Part shown: positions 35,718 through 46,067 of the stretch, in pieces
How positions within the stretch are numbered: position 1 is the first letter of the stretch
How the letters are laid out: every line of letters begins with the position of its first letter
Made by a program: the position numbers and the translations under genes
The notes under the pieces: generated by a model
Seen by the model: only the letters and a program-made list of their open reading frames with translations
Databases searched by the model: none
What the model was told of the DNA's origin: nothing
Source: Maritalea mobilis
GTDB taxonomy: Bacteria > Pseudomonadota > Alphaproteobacteria > Rhodobacterales > Rhodobacteraceae
Assembly: GCF_019800885.1 (NCBI RefSeq)
Contig: NZ_JAHVKE010000006.1
Coordinates: 62,001-126,000 of the forward strand
Length of the DNA stretch: 64,000 nt
Direction: 5' to 3'

Positions 35718-36929
35718 TCACAGAAAACTGGTGCCGGGTCCCTCGGCCGGGATGCCCATATGCGCCGCGACCGAGGCCGCGACATCGGCAAAGGCGCGGA
35801 TGCCGATCTGCCCCGAATAGGGCCCCTTGGCAAGCACGGGCACCCTTTCGCGGGTGTGGTCGGTGCCGCTCCATGTCGGGTCATTGCCATGATCTGCGGT
35901 CAGGATCATCAGGTCATCGGGCCGCATCGCCGCCAGAACAGGGCCGATGGCGGCGTCGAACCATTCGAGATGGCGCGCATAGCCCGACACGTCGCGGCGA
36001 TGGCCATACAGGCTGTCGAACTCGACGAAATTGGCGAAGGTCAGGCTGCCATCCGGGGCTGAGTCGACGCTGGTGGCGAGGTGGTCCATCAAGGTCCGGT
36101 CATCGCCTTTCAGCACTTCGTCGACCCCCTGCCCGGCAAAGATGTCGCGGATCTTGCCGATGGCGATGGTCTTGCGCCCAGCACTTTGCGCCCAGTCCAG
36201 CAGGGTCGGTGCAGGCGGCGTCATCGCGTAATCGTGGCGGTTGCCGGTCCGGGCATAGCTGCCCGGTTCGCCGACGAAAGGTCGGGCGATCACGCGGCCC
36301 ACGCGGCGGTCATGCAGCATCGGCGCAAGGCCCTCGCACAGCGTCAGCAGGCGGTCCAAGCCGAAGCTTTCTTCATGCGCGGCGATCTGGAAAACGCTAT
36401 CGGCCGAGGTATAGCAGATCGGCCAACCGGTGCGTTGATGCTCCGCGCCAAGGCGCGCGATGATCTCGGTGCCGCTGGCATGGCAATTGCCGAGGATCCC
36501 GTCGGTGCCAGCCAGACGCTTCGTTTCTTCGACGATATCCTCGGGGAAGGCCGGCGTCGTGTCGGGGAAATAGCTCCACTCCCACGGCACGGGCAGACCG
36601 GCCAGTTCCCAGTGGCCCGAGGGCGTGTCCTTGCCTGCGCTGATCTCTTGCGCCGCGCCCCACAGGCCGACCGGGTCGGCGTCGAGCCCCTCGCCCCGTG
36701 CGCCAGAGGCCAGCCTGAGCGCCGCACCCAGCCCCAGCGCGTCGAGATGCGGCAGGTGCAAAAGCCCGCTGCGCCCCTCTTCGGCCTGCCCCTCGGCGCA
36801 GGCCGCTGCGATATGCCCGACTGTGTTCGCACCGGTATCGGGCCGGTCACCGTTGAAGAAGTCGTCTGCATCGGGCGCGCCGCCGATCCCGACGCTGTCC
36901 ATCACAACGAGAAACGCACGGGGCATCAC
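35718..36929 (-). CDS. deoB: Phosphopentomutase
   Basis: 403 aa alkaline-phosphatase-superfamily enzyme interconverting ribose/deoxyribose 1- and 5-phosphates. The first metal ligands are in FLVVMDSVGIGGAPDA; DTPSGHWELAG holds the phospho-Thr/Ser nucleophile region; late metal ligands are in LMILTADHGNDPTWSGTDHTRE. The start overlaps the deoA stop as ATGA. It processes the pentose 1-phosphates released by thymidine phosphorylase; deoC, needed for the next step of deoxyribose breakdown, is not in this window. Confidence 0.97.
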   Translation of the reverse strand: MMPRAFLVVMDSVGIGGAPDADDFFNGDRPDTGANTVGHIAAACAEGQAEEGRSGLLHLPHLDALGLGAALRLASGARGEGLDADPVGLWGAAQEISAGKDTPSGHWELAGLPVPWEWSYFPDTTPAFPEDIVEETKRLAGTDGILGNCHASGTEIIARLGAEHQRTGWPICYTSADSVFQIAAHEESFGLDRLLTLCEGLAPMLHDRRVGRVIARPFVGEPGSYARTGNRHDYAMTPPAPTLLDWAQSAGRKTIAIGKIRDIFAGQGVDEVLKGDDRTLMDHLATSVDSAPDGSLTFANFVEFDSLYGHRRDVSGYARHLEWFDAAIGPVLAAMRPDDLMILTADHGNDPTWSGTDHTRERVPVLAKGPYSGQIGIRAFADVAASVAAHMGIPAEGPGTSFL

Positions 36930-38236
36930 CCGATCCTTTCGTGGATCAGCGGCGGAAGATCCGGCGCGCTGTCGGACAATTCGAAAGCCCCGCGCAGGCT
37001 GGCCGCGACGGCGCGGCCCGCCTCTTCGCTGGCCGCATGGATGCGCAACAGCGGCGTCTGCGCATCGACCTCGTCGCCGAGCCGCGCAATGGCAGAGAGG
37101 CCCACCGCGGGGTCCACCCGGTCGGTCTGCTTCAGACGCCCGCCGCCCAGATGCACGACCGCCTCGCCCAAGGCGCGCGTATCGATTGCTGCGACCACCC
37201 CGCTTTCCCCCGGATGCACGTCCAGCATCACCGGCGCCGCCGGCAGCCTGTCACTCCAACGTTCCGTGAAATCCGCCGGACCGCCCAGGATGGCGACCAT
37301 TTCCCCGAAGATTTCCGCGGCCTGTCCATCGGCCAGAACGGAGGCGATCCGCCCTTCCCCGTCGGCGGCATCGGCGGCCAACCCGCCAAGCGCCAGCACC
37401 TCGCCGCCAAGCGCGATGGTGATGCGGGCAAGGTCGGATTCGGTGTCGCCCCCGGTCAGGGCCTCCATCACCTCGATCACCTCAAGCGCATTGCCGGCGG
37501 TGCGCGCCAGCGGCTGGTTCATGTCCGTAACCAGCGCCGAGGTCATGCAGCCCGCGCCTTGCGCCGTGCTGACAAGGGATTGGGCCAAGGCCAGCGCATC
37601 GGCCGGGTCGGCCATGAAGGCACCCGAGCCGACCTTCACGTCGAGGACAAGGGATTCCAGCCCCGCCGCCAGTTTCTTGGAGAGGATCGAGGCGGTGATC
37701 AGGTCGATCGACTCCACCGTGCCGGTCACGTCGCGGATGGCATAGAGGCGCTTGTCGGCGGGCGCGATATCGGCGCTTGCGCCCACGATGGCGCAGCCGA
37801 TATCGGCCACGATCTCTTGCAGGTCCTCGATGGAGACCTGCGTCTGGTAGCCCGGGATCGCTTCGAGCTTGTCGAGCGTGCCCCCGGTATGACCAAGCCC
37901 GCGCCCCGAGATCATCGGCACGAAGGCGCCGCAGGCCGCGAGCGCCGGGGCCAGCAGCAACGAGACCGCATCGCCCACGCCACCGGTGGAGTGCTTGTCG
38001 ACCACCGGGCCGTCGAGATCCCATTTCAGGACATCGCCCGTTTCCCGCATCGCTGTGGTCAGCTGCACGCGGCCCGCCTTGCCCAGCCCCTTGGTGCAGA
38101 CCGCCATGGCAAAGGCGCCGGCTTGCGCGTCCGTCACCTCGCCGGAGGCAAGCCCATTGGCGAACCAGAACAACTCCGCCTCGGTCGGATGGATCCCGTC
38201 GCGCAGCTTGGCGAGAATGGCGCGGGCGTCGGTCAC
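36926..38236 (-). CDS. deoA: Thymidine phosphorylase
   Basis: 436 aa. Phosphorolysis of thymidine or deoxyuridine. The family signature is intact: VVDKHSTGGVGDAVSLLLAP, SGRGLGHTGGTLDKLEAIPG, and LDVKVGSGAFM. A GTG start at 38236 is assigned because it overlaps the cdd stop as GTGA and gives the expected N-terminus (DARAILAKLRDGIHPTEAE); the open frame to 38383 is antisense/out-of-frame cdd sequence. Part of cdd-deoA-deoB. Confidence 0.96.
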   Translation of the reverse strand: MTDARAILAKLRDGIHPTEAELFWFANGLASGEVTDAQAGAFAMAVCTKGLGKAGRVQLTTAMRETGDVLKWDLDGPVVDKHSTGGVGDAVSLLLAPALAACGAFVPMISGRGLGHTGGTLDKLEAIPGYQTQVSIEDLQEIVADIGCAIVGASADIAPADKRLYAIRDVTGTVESIDLITASILSKKLAAGLESLVLDVKVGSGAFMADPADALALAQSLVSTAQGAGCMTSALVTDMNQPLARTAGNALEVIEVMEALTGGDTESDLARITIALGGEVLALGGLAADAADGEGRIASVLADGQAAEIFGEMVAILGGPADFTERWSDRLPAAPVMLDVHPGESGVVAAIDTRALGEAVVHLGGGRLKQTDRVDPAVGLSAIARLGDEVDAQTPLLRIHAASEEAGRAVAASLRGAFELSDSAPDLPPLIHERIG

Positions 38237-38643
38237 GTGCGGGCCTCGGACGCATCCATATGGCCTGCATCGAACCGGCCCGGAAGCAGCTCGGCCACGG
38301 TCATGGACAAGGTCTCGCCTGACGTCGTCGCCATGGTCACGACCACGTCGCCCGAGGCAAATTCCGCGATCTTCTGGCGACACCCGCCGCAGGGCGGCAC
38401 GGGCGCGGAGGCTTGGGCGATCACGGCAATCTCGGCGATCCTCGTGTCGCCCGAAGCGATCATCGCGGCGATGGCCCCGGCCTCGGCGCAGGTGCCCTCG
38501 GGATAGGCGACATTCTCCACGTTGCAGCCCAGGTGAACATTCCCCTCGACCGAGCGGATGGCGGCCCCGACCTGGAAATTCGAGTAGGGCGCATAGGCCT
38601 TTGCGCGCACGATATCCGCTGCCTCGACCAAGATTTCTGACAT
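38233..38643 (-). CDS. cdd: Cytidine deaminase
   Basis: 136 aa homotetrameric-type cytidine deaminase. The zinc site is NVENVAYPEGTCAEAGAI (Cys and proton-shuttling Glu) with PVPPCGGCRQKI (two Cys ligands); YSNFQVGAA contacts the substrate ribose. It is the promoter-proximal gene of the salvage operon. Start at 38643 (MSEILVEAADIV); a frame extension to 38736 is not supported. Confidence 0.96.
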   Translation of the reverse strand: MSEILVEAADIVRAKAYAPYSNFQVGAAIRSVEGNVHLGCNVENVAYPEGTCAEAGAIAAMIASGDTRIAEIAVIAQASAPVPPCGGCRQKIAEFASGDVVVTMATTSGETLSMTVAELLPGRFDAGHMDASEART

Positions 38644-38734
38644 GGGGCGCCTCCGTTCACGCAACCGCTGAGCCACAGTGTGGAGCGGTGTATCCTCAAG
38701 CGCAAGACGAAGACCACCCTCCCCCGGCGGCAGC

Positions 38735-38757
38735 AAAAAGCCGGCCCGAGGGCCGAC
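38735..38757 (-). terminator. Rho-independent terminator after prpE
   Basis: On the minus strand GTCGGCCC (38757-38750) pairs with GGGCCGGC (38747-38740) and runs into five T residues (38739-38735). It separates prpE from the downstream cdd operon. Confidence 0.8.
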
Positions 38758-38813
38758 TTTCGAGTTTGGCTGCGATGGCTGCGCCCGGGGCGGACGACTG
38801 CCGCAACTTCAGG

Positions 38814-40703
38814 TCACTTGCCGTAACCCAGCGGCTTCACGGCCTCGGCGATCTCGTCGAGGATGGCGGGATCGTCGATCGTCGCGGGCATCTTGAAGTC
38901 CTCGCCATCGGCGATCTTGACCATCGTGCCACGCAGGATCTTGCCCGAGCGGGTCTTGGGCAGACGATCAACCACGACCGCCAGCTTGAAGGCGGCGACC
39001 GGGCCGATCTGGTCGCGCACCATCTTCACGCAATCCTTGACCACCTGCTCCGGGGTCGTTTCAGCGCCCTTGTTCAGGCAGAGGAAGCCCATCGGAAGCT
39101 GCCCTTTCAGCGTATCGGTCACGCCGATCACGGCGCATTCGGCCACATCCGCATGGGCCGCCAGAACCTCTTCCATCGCGCCGGTCGACAGGCGGTGGCC
39201 CGCGACATTGATGACGTCATCGGTGCGCGCCATGATGTAGAGGTATCCGTCCTCGTCGATCATGCCGGCATCGCCGGTCTCGTAATAGCCCGGGAAATGG
39301 GTGAGGTACGCCTTGCGGAACCGCTCTTCCGCCTCCCACAGGGTGGGCAGCGTGCCAGGTGGCAGCGGCAGCTTGACCGCGATGGCGCCCAACTCGCCGG
39401 GTTTCATCGGGTGGCCACCTTCGTCGAGGATGCACACGTCATATCCCGGCATCGCCACCGAGGGGGAGCCGATCTTGACCGGCAGCTTCTCGATCCCGAG
39501 TGGGTTGCCCGCGATGGCCCAGCCGGTTTCCGTCTGCCACCAGTGGTCGATCACCGGCACGCCCAGCTTGTCCTGCGCCCACTCGATCGTGTCCGGGTCG
39601 GCCCGTTCGCCAGCGAGGAACAGGGACCGCAGGCTGGAGAGGTCGTAGTCGCCCACGAGGCTGCCGGTCGGATCGTCACGCTTGATCGCGCGGAACGCCG
39701 TCGGCGCGGTAAAGAGGCAGCGCACCTTGTGATCCTGGATCACACGCCAGAAGGTCCCGGCATCGGGGGTGCCCACGGGCTTGCCCTCGAACACGACAGT
39801 CGCGCATCCAAAGGTCAGCGGGCCGTAACAGATATAGCTGTGGCCCACGACCCATCCGACATCGGAGGCGGCCCAGAAAACCTCGCCGGGGTTCATGTCG
39901 TAGAGGTTGCGCATCGTCCAGTTCAGCGCGACGGAATGGCCGCCCGTGTGGCGCACGACCCCCTTGGGCTGCCCTGTCGTTCCGGAGGTATAGAGGATGT
40001 AGAGCGGGTGGTTGCCCTCGACCGGAACGCAATCCGCCGGTTCGACGCCGTACTGGAAGCCGTGCCAATTGACGTCCCGCCCCTCTTCGAGATGGGCAAC
40101 CTCCTGTTCACGCTGGTAGACGACGCAGAAATCCGGCTGGTGAGTCGATTGTTCGAGCGCACCGTCGAGAAGCGGCTTGTAGTGGACGACCCGGCCAGGC
40201 TCGATCCCGCAGGATGCGGCGATGATGCATTTCGGTTTGCAGTCGTCGATGCGCACCGCGAGCTCATGCGAGGCGAACCCGCCGAAAACGACCGAGTGAA
40301 TGGCACCGAGACGGGCGCAGGCCAGCATCGCCTCGAGCGCCTCCGGGATCATCGGCATGTAGATGATGACCCGGTCCCCCTTTTCGACACCCTTCGCGCG
40401 AAGGGCCCCGGCCAGCGTCGCGACGCGGTTGCGCAATTCGACGAAGGTCATCTCGCGTTTCGTATGGGTGACGGGGCTGTCGTAGATGATCGCGGTGCGA
40501 TCGCCATGCCCGGCCTCGACGTGGCGGTCCACGGCGTTCCAGCAGGCGTTCAGCTTGCCATCGGCATACCACTCGTAAAGCGGTGCGTTCTCGTCGAAGA
40601 GGGCTTTGGACGGCTGGACGTCCCAATCGATGCCCTTTGCCGCCTCCATCCAGAATGCTTCGGGGTCGCGCTTGGCGGCCTCGTAAATGTCACCGTAGGC
40701 CAT
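38814..40703 (-). CDS. prpE: Propionyl-CoA synthetase
   Basis: 629 aa, acetyl-CoA-synthetase-like ANL enzyme activating propionate. N-terminal PrpE-type sequence (MAYGDIYEAAKRDPEAFW), GAIHSVVFGGFASHELAVRIDD, the P-loop LYTSGTTGQPKGVVR, WWQTETGWAI, YYETGDAGMIDEDGY and the acetylatable Lys motif LPKTRSGKILRGTM are all present. Fuels the propionyl-CoA pool, consistent with catabolism of odd-chain acids and possibly methylated-sulfur compounds. Single-gene unit with its own terminator; about 200 bp of upstream DNA presumably holds the promoter. Confidence 0.94.
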   Translation of the reverse strand: MAYGDIYEAAKRDPEAFWMEAAKGIDWDVQPSKALFDENAPLYEWYADGKLNACWNAVDRHVEAGHGDRTAIIYDSPVTHTKREMTFVELRNRVATLAGALRAKGVEKGDRVIIYMPMIPEALEAMLACARLGAIHSVVFGGFASHELAVRIDDCKPKCIIAASCGIEPGRVVHYKPLLDGALEQSTHQPDFCVVYQREQEVAHLEEGRDVNWHGFQYGVEPADCVPVEGNHPLYILYTSGTTGQPKGVVRHTGGHSVALNWTMRNLYDMNPGEVFWAASDVGWVVGHSYICYGPLTFGCATVVFEGKPVGTPDAGTFWRVIQDHKVRCLFTAPTAFRAIKRDDPTGSLVGDYDLSSLRSLFLAGERADPDTIEWAQDKLGVPVIDHWWQTETGWAIAGNPLGIEKLPVKIGSPSVAMPGYDVCILDEGGHPMKPGELGAIAVKLPLPPGTLPTLWEAEERFRKAYLTHFPGYYETGDAGMIDEDGYLYIMARTDDVINVAGHRLSTGAMEEVLAAHADVAECAVIGVTDTLKGQLPMGFLCLNKGAETTPEQVVKDCVKMVRDQIGPVAAFKLAVVVDRLPKTRSGKILRGTMVKIADGEDFKMPATIDDPAILDEIAEAVKPLGYGK

Positions 40704-40900
40704 GATGCTGTCCCTCCTCCTCCGGGTCGGTAATTTCCTATCGTTTAATTGGCGCCTCGCGCAATTACGAGACCCCCAAACGACATGAGAGCGCTAACGT
40801 ATACATTGGAACACCGTCTAATCGTCGCAGTGCGACACCCCGCCCCTCGCATCACATTCAATACTTCGTATATGTGGCGGCAGCGAACAGGAGATTATCA

Positions 40901-41152
40901 ATGACAACCATGCCCGACGCCCCGCAGCAGCGGTGGATCACCCGCCATGTCACCTATCGTCTGCCGGTCATCGGCCGCATGGCGCGCGAGGTCGTCGACG
41001 GCCCCGTCGACAACGCCTTCGCCGCCATCTTCGGGATCGTGGCGGCCATCGCCTCGGCGGTTCTGATGTTCGGCTACCCCGCCCTGATCTTCGTCGGGCT
41101 GGCCGCGACCGCGCTGATGTTCATCACGCTGGTGCGCATCACCCTCGGGTAA
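40901..41152 (+). CDS. Small inner-membrane protein, hypothetical
   Basis: 83 aa starting MTTMPDAPQQRWITRHVTYRLPVIGRMARE. Two adjacent hydrophobic helices (FAAIFGIVAAIASAVLMFGY and ALIFVGLAATALMFITLV) follow a basic amphipathic N-terminus. GGAG 8 bases before the ATG supports this start rather than 40874. It is divergent from prpE and convergent with maeB. No family recognised; role unknown. Confidence 0.75.
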   Translation: MTTMPDAPQQRWITRHVTYRLPVIGRMAREVVDGPVDNAFAAIFGIVAAIASAVLMFGYPALIFVGLAATALMFITLVRITLG

Positions 41153-41218
41153 TCCCGTTGCGTCCATTCAGGCTCCTCTCTGGATGGACGCTGTAACGGC
41201 TGAGGACTCTCCTCCCCC

Positions 41219-43498
41219 TCAGCCGTAATGGGCCACGGGCGTCCCGGCGAGCGCCGAGATGTTCAGAAGACCGCGCGCGGTGATCGATGGTGTCACGATA
41301 TGCGCGCGGTTGCCCATCCCCATGAGAATGGGACCAACTTCCAGACCACCTGCCTTGGCTTTCAACGTGTTTCGCGTGGCACCTGCCGCATCGGTCGACG
41401 CGAAGATCAGCGCATTCGCGGGGCCATTCAGCCGCGAATTGGGGAAGATCCGTTCGCGCAACTCGGGGTCCAGCGCACTATCGACGTGCATTTCGCCTTC
41501 GTAAGTGAACGAGCGTGGCTGTGAATCGAGAATGTCGAGCGCGGCGCGCATCCGGCGTCCACTGTCGCTTTCGAGATTGCCGAACTGGCTGCCCGAACAC
41601 AGCGCGATCTGCGGCTCGACCCCGAAGCGCTTGATGTGACGCGCCGTGGCACAGACCGTTTCGGCGATCTGCTCGGGGCTGGGCACGGGGTGCACCTGCG
41701 TGTCGCCCACGAACAGCGGACCATCTTCAAGGATCATCAGGCTGAGCGCGCCGACGGGCGTCAGGTCGGGCGTTTCAAGAAGCTGCGACACGTAATTCAG
41801 GTGCCAGAGATACTGGCCGAAGGTGCCGCAGATCAGCGAATCCGCCTCGTCGCGATGAACCATGACAGCGCCGATGGCGGTGGTGTTGGTGCGCATGATG
41901 GCGCGGGCGAGGTCAGGGGTGACACCGCGGCGCTGCATCACCTCGTGATAGGTGCCCCAATAATCGCGGTAGCGGGGGTCGTTTTCCGGGTTCACCAGTT
42001 CGAAATCGATGCCCGGCCGCACCGTCAGGCCCGCCCGTTCGATCCGCAGGTCGATGGCTTCGGGGCGGCCGATCAGGATCGGCTTGTCCGTCGTCTCCTC
42101 CAGCATGGCCTGCGCGGCCCGGAGCACGCGTTCGTCTTCGCCCTCGCAGAACACGATCCGGCGCGAGGTGCCGGACGCCGCCTCGAACACCGGGCGCATG
42201 ATCAGCGCAGAGCGGAAGACAGACTGGTTCAACCGGTCGCGATAGGCCCCGAGGTCGTCCAGCGGTCGCGTGGCGACCCCCGATTTCATCGCGGCCTCGG
42301 CCACGGCCCCGGCGACGACGGCGATCAGGCGCGGGTCGAAGGGTTTGGGAATCAGGTATTCCGGCCCGAAGGTCAGTTGTTCACCGGCATAGGCTGCCGC
42401 CGCCTCGGCACTGGTCGTGGCCCGGGCCAGCGCCGCGATGCCCTCGATGCAGGCGATCTGCATGGCGTCGTTGATCTCGGTCGCACCGACATCCAGCGCG
42501 CCGCGAAAGATGAAGGGGAAACACAGGACGTTGTTGACCTGGTTCGGAAAATCGCTGCGCCCCGTGGCGATAACGGCATCTGGCGCAACCGTGCGAACCT
42601 CGTCGGGCAGGATTTCCGGCGTGGGGTTTGCCAAGGCGAAGACGACAGGGCGGTCCGTCATCTTGCTCACCATCTCGGGCGTCAGCACGCCGGGGCCCGA
42701 CAGGCCAAGGAACATGTCCGCGCCTTCGATCACCTCGTCGAGGCTCTTGGGTTCGGCCCCTTGCGCATACTCGGCCTTCTGCGGGGTCATGCCGACCTCG
42801 CGCCCGTGATAGACCAGCCCGTCGATATCGCAGAGCCAGACATTCTCGCGCTTGAGGCCGAGCTTGAGCAGCATGTTCAGGCACGCGATCCCTGCCGCGC
42901 CGCCGCCCGTCGAGACAAGCTTGATATCCTCGAATTTCTTGCCGACGACCCGAAGCGCGTTGGTGGCCGCGGCGCCGACGACGATGGCTGTGCCGTGCTG
43001 GTCGTCATGGAACACCGGGATGTTCATCCGCTCGCGGCACAGCCGTTCAACGATGAAACAATCCGGCGCCTTGATGTCTTCGAGATTGATGGCCCCGAAG
43101 GTCGGCTCCAGCGCGCAGACGATGTCGGCCAGCTTCTCGGGGTCCGGTTCGTTGATCTCCAGGTCGAAGCAATCGATATTCGCGAATTTCTTGAAGAGGA
43201 CGGCCTTGCCCTCCATCACCGGCTTGGACGCCAGCGCACCGATATTGCCAAGCCCGAGAACCGCCGTGCCGTTCGAGACGACGGCAACGAGATTCCCGCG
43301 CGAGGTGTAGCGGGCGGCGTTGACCGGATCGGCCTTGATTTCAAGGCTGGCCTCGGCCACGCCGGGGCTGTAGGCGCGCGACAGGTCGCGCCCGTTGGCC
43401 AGCGGCTTGGTGGCGCGGATCTCCAGTTTCCCGGGGCGAGGATGCTCGTGATAAAACAGCGCGGCGGCGCGCAGGGCCTCGTGTTTTTCTTCGCTCAT
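41219..43498 (-). CDS. maeB: NADP-type malic enzyme with phosphotransacetylase-like C-terminal domain
   Basis: 759 aa. The N-terminal malic enzyme (~1-430) includes [55 protein letters not shown], and the Rossmann motif [16 protein letters not shown]. The C-terminal ~320 residues are a phosphotransacetylase-like domain ([28 protein letters not shown]) that typically lacks Pta activity and mediates acetyl-CoA control. It decarboxylates malate to pyruvate, supplying NADPH and gluconeogenic precursors during growth on acids such as those the neighbouring genes catabolise. Confidence 0.96.
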   Translation of the reverse strand: MSEEKHEALRAAALFYHEHPRPGKLEIRATKPLANGRDLSRAYSPGVAEASLEIKADPVNAARYTSRGNLVAVVSNGTAVLGLGNIGALASKPVMEGKAVLFKKFANIDCFDLEINEPDPEKLADIVCALEPTFGAINLEDIKAPDCFIVERLCRERMNIPVFHDDQHGTAIVVGAAATNALRVVGKKFEDIKLVSTGGGAAGIACLNMLLKLGLKRENVWLCDIDGLVYHGREVGMTPQKAEYAQGAEPKSLDEVIEGADMFLGLSGPGVLTPEMVSKMTDRPVVFALANPTPEILPDEVRTVAPDAVIATGRSDFPNQVNNVLCFPFIFRGALDVGATEINDAMQIACIEGIAALARATTSAEAAAAYAGEQLTFGPEYLIPKPFDPRLIAVVAGAVAEAAMKSGVATRPLDDLGAYRDRLNQSVFRSALIMRPVFEAASGTSRRIVFCEGEDERVLRAAQAMLEETTDKPILIGRPEAIDLRIERAGLTVRPGIDFELVNPENDPRYRDYWGTYHEVMQRRGVTPDLARAIMRTNTTAIGAVMVHRDEADSLICGTFGQYLWHLNYVSQLLETPDLTPVGALSLMILEDGPLFVGDTQVHPVPSPEQIAETVCATARHIKRFGVEPQIALCSGSQFGNLESDSGRRMRAALDILDSQPRSFTYEGEMHVDSALDPELRERIFPNSRLNGPANALIFASTDAAGATRNTLKAKAGGLEVGPILMGMGNRAHIVTPSITARGLLNISALAGTPVAHYG

Positions 43499-43566
43499 GA
43501 TGTCCCTCCGGTCTGGATAGTTTAGCCTTAAACCATCTCTGCGCGGCGGACCAGAGACGCCGAGCC

Positions 43567-44334
43567 TCAGACGAACTGCTCGCGGATCAGGCGTTCCTCC
43601 AGCCCGTGACCCGGATCGAACAGGATCCGATGCGCGACGTCCGGCTCGGACCTGACCTCGACCGAGGCGACGTCGCTGACCGCGCGGCTGTCGGCATCGG
43701 CCATCACGGGCCGCTTGTCGGGGTCGATCACCTCGATCCGCACAACTGCTCTTTTAGGCAGCAGCGCGCCGCGCCAGCGCCGGGGGCGAAAGGCGGCGAC
43801 GGCGGTGATGGCCAGCACGTCGGACCCGATGGGCAAGATGGGCCCGTGGGCCGAGTAGTTGTAAGCGGTGGACCCGGCGGGCGTGCAGACAAGCGCGCCA
43901 TCGCAGACCAGTTCCTCCATCCGCAGGCGCCCGTCGACATAGATCTTGAGCTTTGCGGCCTGCGGGCCGGCGCGCAGCAGGCTGACCTCGTTGATGGCCA
44001 GCGCCTCGTGGGCGGTGCCATCCACGGCGATCGCACGCATGTGCAGCGGGTTGATGACCTCTTCCTCGGCGGCCTCCAGCCGGTCAATCAGCCCGTCTTC
44101 GCGGTATTCGTTCATCAGGAAGCCAACGGTGCCGCGGTTCATGCCGTAAACCGGGGCCTCGATCTGCTGCGTGGCGTGCAGGGTCGCCAGCATGAACCCG
44201 TCGCCCCCAAGCGCCACGATGACATCGGCCTCTTCCGGGGCGAAATCGCCGTAACGCGCGGTCAGGCGCGCCTTGGCGTCCTGCGCGAGGGGCGTGTCCG
44301 AGGCCAGAAAGGCGATATTGCGGGCCGCGGGCAT
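43567..44334 (-). CDS. nadK: NAD kinase
   Basis: 255 aa, short alphaproteobacterial form. The GGDG catalytic motif ([16 protein letters not shown]), the Asn-Arg of [15 protein letters not shown], and the NE motif with following diacylglycerol-kinase-like strand ([12 protein letters not shown]) are intact, as is [19 protein letters not shown]. It phosphorylates NAD to NADP. The Met at 44334 ([15 protein letters not shown]) is chosen over a frame open to 44409. Adjacent to maeB on the same strand, 68 bp apart, both linked to NADP supply. Confidence 0.95.
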   Translation of the reverse strand: MPAARNIAFLASDTPLAQDAKARLTARYGDFAPEEADVIVALGGDGFMLATLHATQQIEAPVYGMNRGTVGFLMNEYREDGLIDRLEAAEEEVINPLHMRAIAVDGTAHEALAINEVSLLRAGPQAAKLKIYVDGRLRMEELVCDGALVCTPAGSTAYNYSAHGPILPIGSDVLAITAVAAFRPRRWRGALLPKRAVVRIEVIDPDKRPVMADADSRAVSDVASVEVRSEPDVAHRILFDPGHGLEERLIREQFV

Positions 44335-44579
44335 CCGGCACCTCCGGGTTTTCTGCCCTGCCGGGCCGTGTGACGGTCGGACCATCGCGCGGGCAGGCCC
44401 GAAACTCAATCCCGGATGATGGACAGCGGCACAGGATCGTCGCCGTCATCGTGACGCTCCCGCGTCATTTATCACCGCTTTCCGCCCTTCCCCGCACCGA
44501 CCCCATGCCCTAAACCAAGCGGCAATTGGCCCCGCCCTGCGGCGCGGCCCCGCTGCCACCCCTCGAAAGGAGGATGACC

Positions 44580-45875
44580 ATGAACGCCTCTCACCGTGAC
44601 GAAGGTTTCTTCACCGAAAGCCTTGAGACCCGCGACGCCGAGATCTTCGACGCGATCCAGAAGGAGCTGGGCCGCCAGCGCGACGAGATCGAACTGATCG
44701 CCAGCGAGAACATCACCTCCGCCGCCGTGATGGAGGCGCAGGGTTCGGTGATGACGAACAAGTATGCCGAAGGATATCCAGGCCGCCGCTACTACGGCGG
44801 GTGCCAGTTCGTCGATATCGCAGAGAACCTCGCCATCGACCGCGCCAAGCAGTTGTTCAACTGCGGCTTCGCCAATGTGCAGCCCAACTCGGGCAGCCAG
44901 GCCAACCAGGGCGTGTTCACGGCACTTCTGACGCCGGGCGACACGATCTTGGGCATGAGCCTCGATGCCGGTGGTCACCTGACCCATGGCGCCAAGCCGA
45001 ACCAGTCGGGCAAGTGGTTTAACGCCGTGCAATACGGCGTGCGCGAAAGCGACCTGGAAATCGACTACGACCAGATCGCAGCCCTTGCAGCCGAGCATCA
45101 GCCGAAAATGATCATAGCCGGCGGCTCGGCCATTCCGCGCATCATAGATTTCGCCCGCATGCGCGAGATTGCCGATACGGTCGGCGCCTACCTGCTGGTG
45201 GACATGGCGCATTTCGCAGGGCTCGTGGCCTCGGGGCACTACCCCTCGCCCTTCCCCCATGCGCATGTGGCGACGACCACCACGCACAAGACCCTGCGCG
45301 GTCCGCGCGGCGGCATGATCCTGACCAATGACGAGGACATCGCAAAAAAGGTCAACTCGGCCATCTTCCCCGGCATCCAGGGCGGACCTCTGATGCACGT
45401 GATCGCGGGCAAGGCCGTGGCCTTCGGCGAGGCGCTGCGCCCCGAGTTCAAGGACTACCAGACCCAGGTCATCAAGAACGCGCAGGCGCTGGCCGATCAG
45501 CTGATGCAGGGCGGCCTTGATATCGTGACCGGCGGCACCGATACGCACCTGATGCTGGTGGACCTGCGTCCCAAGGGCGTGAAGGGCAACGCGACCGAGA
45601 AAGCCCTCGGCCGCGCGCATATCACCTGCAACAAGAACGGCATTCCCTTCGACACGGAAAAGCCGATGATCACCAGCGGTATCCGCCTCGGCAGCCCCGC
45701 AGGCACGACGCGCGGTTTCTCGGAAGAAGAGTTCCGCCAGATCGGGCGCTGGATCACCGAGGTGGTCGATGGGCTTGCCGCCAATGGCGAGGACGGCAAC
45801 GGCGCCGTCGAGGACAAGGTGAAATCGGAAGTGCTGGAACTCTGCGGGCGTTTCCCGATCTATCCCCATCTCTGA
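44580..45875 (+). CDS. glyA: Serine hydroxymethyltransferase
   Basis: 431 aa PLP enzyme converting serine and tetrahydrofolate to glycine and methylene-THF. Key segments: [25 protein letters not shown], and the PLP Lys in [25 protein letters not shown] 7 bases before ATG 44580 fixes the start, although ATG 44574 is also in frame. A strong terminator follows. The upstream ~240 bp hold no riboswitch that I can recognise. Confidence 0.97.
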   Translation: MNASHRDEGFFTESLETRDAEIFDAIQKELGRQRDEIELIASENITSAAVMEAQGSVMTNKYAEGYPGRRYYGGCQFVDIAENLAIDRAKQLFNCGFANVQPNSGSQANQGVFTALLTPGDTILGMSLDAGGHLTHGAKPNQSGKWFNAVQYGVRESDLEIDYDQIAALAAEHQPKMIIAGGSAIPRIIDFARMREIADTVGAYLLVDMAHFAGLVASGHYPSPFPHAHVATTTTHKTLRGPRGGMILTNDEDIAKKVNSAIFPGIQGGPLMHVIAGKAVAFGEALRPEFKDYQTQVIKNAQALADQLMQGGLDIVTGGTDTHLMLVDLRPKGVKGNATEKALGRAHITCNKNGIPFDTEKPMITSGIRLGSPAGTTRGFSEEEFRQIGRWITEVVDGLAANGEDGNGAVEDKVKSEVLELCGRFPIYPHL

Positions 45876-45913
45876 CGCACACGGCGCACCCGCGCCAGTC
45901 GTGACAGGCCATT

Positions 45914-45946
45914 CGCCGCCCACGCCTTTGCGTTGGGCGGCGTTTT
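45914..45946 (+). terminator. Rho-independent terminator after glyA
   Basis: Perfect 9-bp stem CGCCGCCCA (45914-45922) with TGGGCGGCG (45934-45942), 11-nt loop, then TTTTCTT. It lies 38 bp past the glyA stop. Confidence 0.93.
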
Positions 45947-46067
45947 CTTGCAGGGCTTTCAAATGCATGTCACCTTGCAGGGGCAAGGTGCGCGTCTAGG
46001 TGGACGGTAGCTGGGAGACGTATGCGCGCGCCCAGCGATGATCTGTCCTTGGACCGAGACCGATGCC

